Below, piece after piece: positions 61,105 through 64,000 of a DNA stretch of 64,000 nucleotides. The stretch comes from Cyprinodon diabolis (lineage: Eukaryota > Chordata > Actinopteri > Cyprinodontiformes > Cyprinodontidae): NCBI GenBank assembly GCA_030533445.1, contig JARPUW010000308.1, forward strand, positions 1 through 64,000, given 5' to 3'. The notes beneath the pieces are model-generated. The model was given only the letters and a program-made list of their open reading frames with translations. It searched no databases and was not told the DNA's origin. A program made the position numbers and the translations under genes. How positions within the stretch are numbered: the first letter of the stretch is position 1; every line of letters starts with the position of its first letter.

Positions 61105-64000
61105 CTGTTTTTTATGCTTTTTTTTTCCTCTCCCCATTCATTTCCTATGGGATTTTTTTGCGACGTTTTCGCTAATAATTCGCAAACCTTCGGACTAATG
61201 AGAAAGTTTTATACAAGCACACATCACCCCATTGGTCCCGACGCGTGTGCCAACTTTGGGCCCGATCCGCCAAACCGTGCGGGACTAGTTACGCGCCGAA
61301 GTTTTGGGTATACGGGAGAATTATAATAATAACTAGAAAATTTCTAAAGAAATTTTGAGGGGGGCCACCTACTGCCCGTCTGGGGAACCGGGCCAATACG
61401 GCCCTGGCAAGTGACGTCGGGGCTCCCCAGACCAACTGCTTACGCCTTTGAGGGCTGCTGAGGGAAGGAAAGAGGGCAAGTTCATGGGCAAAGAGAGCTG
61501 TGTGCCACTTGTGCTGAAATCTGGGAAATAGACGTGCACAGAGTATGATGCACAAGGGTAATATGGGTTGTCCATATTGAAACACAGTGGGTAAAGCCCA
61601 GTTGGCGGGCTTCGCCCGCCTGCTAGGAGCCATCTCAGTGAAGAAAAAAATCACCAATGGCGGGCTCTGCCCGCCTTCTAAGAGCCATTGCAGTGATGAA
61701 ATCACCAATGGCGGGCTCCGCCCGCCTGCTAAGAGCCATTGCAGTGATGTAATCACCTTTGGCGGGCTCCGCCCGCCTGTTACCATTGGCGGGCTCCGCC
61801 CGCCTTCTAAGAGCCATTGCAGTGATGAAATCACCAATGGCAATGAGCAATATGCCAGAATGTATGAGTGTGTATAAGGAAGAGGCTTTTATTCTGTAGA
61901 GTCCTTGTAGTCTTATTTTGAAAGTCTATCATGAATGTGCATCAAAAGATGGGTCACGCCCAGCAGTGATATAGAATCCATTTCCAAATGTTAAATCACT
62001 GGTTTTCCATGTTATTAGGTGAATAGTTGCTGTATTACAGAGTAAATGGGAGACTTTTATTGTGAAATTTGCTCTGGGGTGTGTTTTGAAAAGGTCACTA
62101 GAGTCTAATAAAAACAACCTGGAAGAGTTTGGGTCATAATGTTGAGCCATTTGCATCAATTAATGCATTACTATAATCTAGAGGCTTTTATTTTGTAGGG
62201 TCCCTGGAGTCTTATTTTGAAAGTCCAACAGAGTTGTGTTTATAGAAAATGTTCAGACCCGTCAATGATAGTTGATTACTTTCCAATCGTTAAATCACTC
62301 TTTTTCCATGTTATTAGGGCAGTAGATGAAGCGGAAATGGGAGGCTTTTATTTTGAAATTTGCTATAGGGTGTGTTTTAAACAGTCTCCTAGAGTCTATT
62401 CTCTAAAACGGGGTTGAGTTTGGGTCATAATGTTGAGCCATATAGAGCAATAAATATATGTAAAAAATATAGAGGCTTTTATTTTGTAGGGTCCCTGGAG
62501 TCTTATTTTGAAAGTCTATCAGTGCTGAGTGGCAAGGGAAGTGTCATGTACAGCAGTCATATAGTATCCATTTCCCAATGTTAAATCAGTCCTTTCACAT
62601 TCCATTAGATTAATATGTGCTGTTTAAAACAGCAGAGGTAAAATCTGTTTGAAGCTTGGTAACCTTGACAACGCTTAACGAGCCTCTCACTGACACAGAC
62701 AACAGCTGCACTCACTATTGGTTTCTTCTTCCCAGGCTTTTTTGTATGGGAAGAACGGCACCGAACAAACGACTACTGATCAAAAACCGTATGAGTTATT
62801 CAAAAAACATTTTCACCATGAGCATCAGCAATCCTTCGACTCCAACTATACCAACTTTGGTGTATGTGTGTCATTCAGAAAAATATTTATGACGAGTTGA
62901 AAACACATAGTCTGATTCGTTTTTCTCCCATCTTCAGCTCAAAAAGAATGGAGAAAGGCTGAAACTCTCATCCACTTTAGGTTGGTCTGGAGGGTTTTTA
63001 AGGCAAAGTATTAATCCTACCGTAATTCCGAAGACATTGTGTGAGTCCAGAGGTTTCAGTCTACAAACTGACCAAAAATGGTGACTGTAGCTCCAAATAT
63101 GTGGCCGTGAGGGCGAGAATAAGATGTTTGATCTTAAAAAATGGCCGCCTCACACTAAGATTTCAGCAGCTGCACTCTAGCAGGCTGCTGCAGAAGCTAA
63201 CTGTCAGCTAGCTTCCAGGTGCTTACCCTCCGAACAAACGACTGCTGAGCAAAAACCGTAAAAGATATCTGAAAAATTCTTTCAGTGAAAGCAACATCTA
63301 TCCTTTGTCTCAGACTGGGGTAACCTTCATGTCTGTAGGTCTTTCACAACCCAAAACGAAGCACAAACAAAATGGTTGGCCCACCTGCTCCTCCCTTTGT
63401 TTGAACTGCAGGACCTCACTCTCACTCACCTTTTAGCTGCTAAAGCACCCCTCCGAACAAACGACTGCTGAGTAAAAACCGTAAAAGGTATCTGAAAAAT
63501 TCTTTTTATCTAAGCGACAGCTATATCTTGTCTTCAATTGGAGTAACTTTCATGGCTGTAGGTCATCTACAAACTGAATGGGAAGAGAAAGAAAAAGAAA
63601 AAACGTTTCATCACACCTAAGCTTCTAATTGAGCTAGCTGCAGCAGGTCACTGTCACTCAGCTTTCAGGTGCTTAAAATGTCCTCCGAACAAACGACTGC
63701 TGAGCAAAAACCGTATGAGTTATTCAAAAAATTTTTTCACCGTGAGCGTCAGTCATCCTTCGACTCCAACTATGCCAACTTTGGTGTATGTGTGTCATTC
63801 AGAAAAATATTTATGACGAGTTTAAAACACATAGTCGGATTCGTTTTTCTCCCCTCTTCTGCTCCAAAACCAATGAAAAACGGCTCTGATTTTCATCGAC
63901 TTTAGGTCGGTCTGGAGGGTTTTTAAGGAAAAGTATTAATCCTACCGTAATTCCGAAGATATTGTGTGGGTCCAGAGATTTCAGTCTACAAACTGACCAA
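61105..64000 (+). repeat. Unit 20, class A, partial (2896 bp in window)
   Basis: Same form as unit 2 up to the window edge, with one private change, TTTCACATTCCATTAG near 62594 (others TTTCACCCTCCATTAG). It is cut in the last module of the ~230-bp field, so the array continues beyond the window. Confidence 0.95.
61604..61841 (+). repeat. 51-bp minisatellite, unit 20
   Basis: Five cores with loops TTC, TCT, TCC, TCC, TCC. Confidence 0.95.

Larger units (their letters stand above)
1..64000 (+). repeat. Macrosatellite array, ~3.2 kb unit, 20 copies, all same orientation
   Basis: Long anchors such as CTGTTTTTTATG, the AT palindrome and the CCGAACAAACGAC motif recur in the same order and on the same strand across the window. 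Unit lengths are 3168, 3171, 3265, 3303, 3168, 3277, 3208, 3196, 3237, 3155, 3268, 3276, 3091, 3356, 3224, 3168, 3162, 3240 and 3171 bp, plus a final partial copy of 2896 bp. Units differ by scattered substitutions and by copy number of two internal minisatellites. No flanking unique DNA is present, so array size, chromosomal location and neighbours are unknown. The unit size resembles known vertebrate macrosatellites (human DXZ4 and D4Z4 are about 3 kb), but I see no sequence relationship to them. Teleost origin is inferred, not shown. Confidence 0.98.

Noticed and set aside
1..64000. Tandem RNA gene array (rDNA, 5S, snRNA or histone cluster)
   Set aside because: I see no rRNA, 5S, snRNA or histone coding sequence or their promoter and terminator signals in the unit.
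1..64000. Assembly artefact creating false copies
   Set aside because: Units carry different private substitutions, hairpin numbers and lengths, so they are not simple duplicates of one read. Collapse, or error in unit order, cannot be excluded from sequence alone.

Overview
The whole 64 kb window is one uninterrupted head-to-tail tandem array. I can place 20 unit copies, 19 complete and the last cut by the window edge. Each is about 3.1 to 3.36 kb long, and no unique sequence, gene or inserted element separates them. I take the unit start at the CTGTTTTTTATG motif, a choice that is arbitrary in phase: 1, 3169, 6340, 9605, 12908, 16076, 19353, 22561, 25757, 28994, 32149, 35417, 38693, 41784, 45140, 48364, 51532, 54694, 57934 and 61105. 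Both window ends lie inside the array, so its true size exceeds 64 kb. I find no convincing protein-coding gene. The open frames are short, mostly begin at GTG or TTG, are broken at random between copies, and carry no domain I recognise.

The organism is probably a vertebrate, most likely a teleost fish. This is inference: the first ~220 bases of the unit, ending in a (TAA)n run and a GC-rich hairpin, look like dispersed repeats common in fish genomes, and many differences between units are CpG to TpG or CpA changes, as expected of methylated vertebrate DNA. A macrosatellite in heterochromatin or near a centromere or telomere fits best. No species or named repeat family can be assigned without a database search.

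Each unit is itself built from smaller repeats. In order, using unit 1 coordinates: a lead segment (1-222); a (TAA)n run followed in 12 of the 20 units by one to three copies of a 66-bp hairpin element; a 20-bp AT palindrome (230-249); a CTCF-like motif on the minus strand (252-270); a GC-rich nested inverted repeat (271-325); a minisatellite of nominal 51-bp period made almost wholly of two adjacent hairpins, with three to five cores (497-734); 2.6 copies of a ~295-bp repeat (775-1542); and a run of decayed ~230-bp modules marked by CCGAACAAACGAC (1654 to the unit end).

Length differences between units come mainly from the (TAA)n run, the 66-bp element and the 51-bp minisatellite. Shared substitutions sort the units into classes: A (units 1, 2, 19, 20), B (3, 8, 11 and the front of 14), C (4, 5, 9 and the front of 15), D (6, 7), E (12, back of 14, back of 15), H (16, 17), and singletons 10, 13 and 18. 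Neighbours are often the most alike, a two-unit block (3-4) recurs as 8-9, and several units are patchworks. This is the expected result of unequal exchange and gene conversion. Exchanges appear to cluster at the hairpin and palindrome region near the front of the unit.
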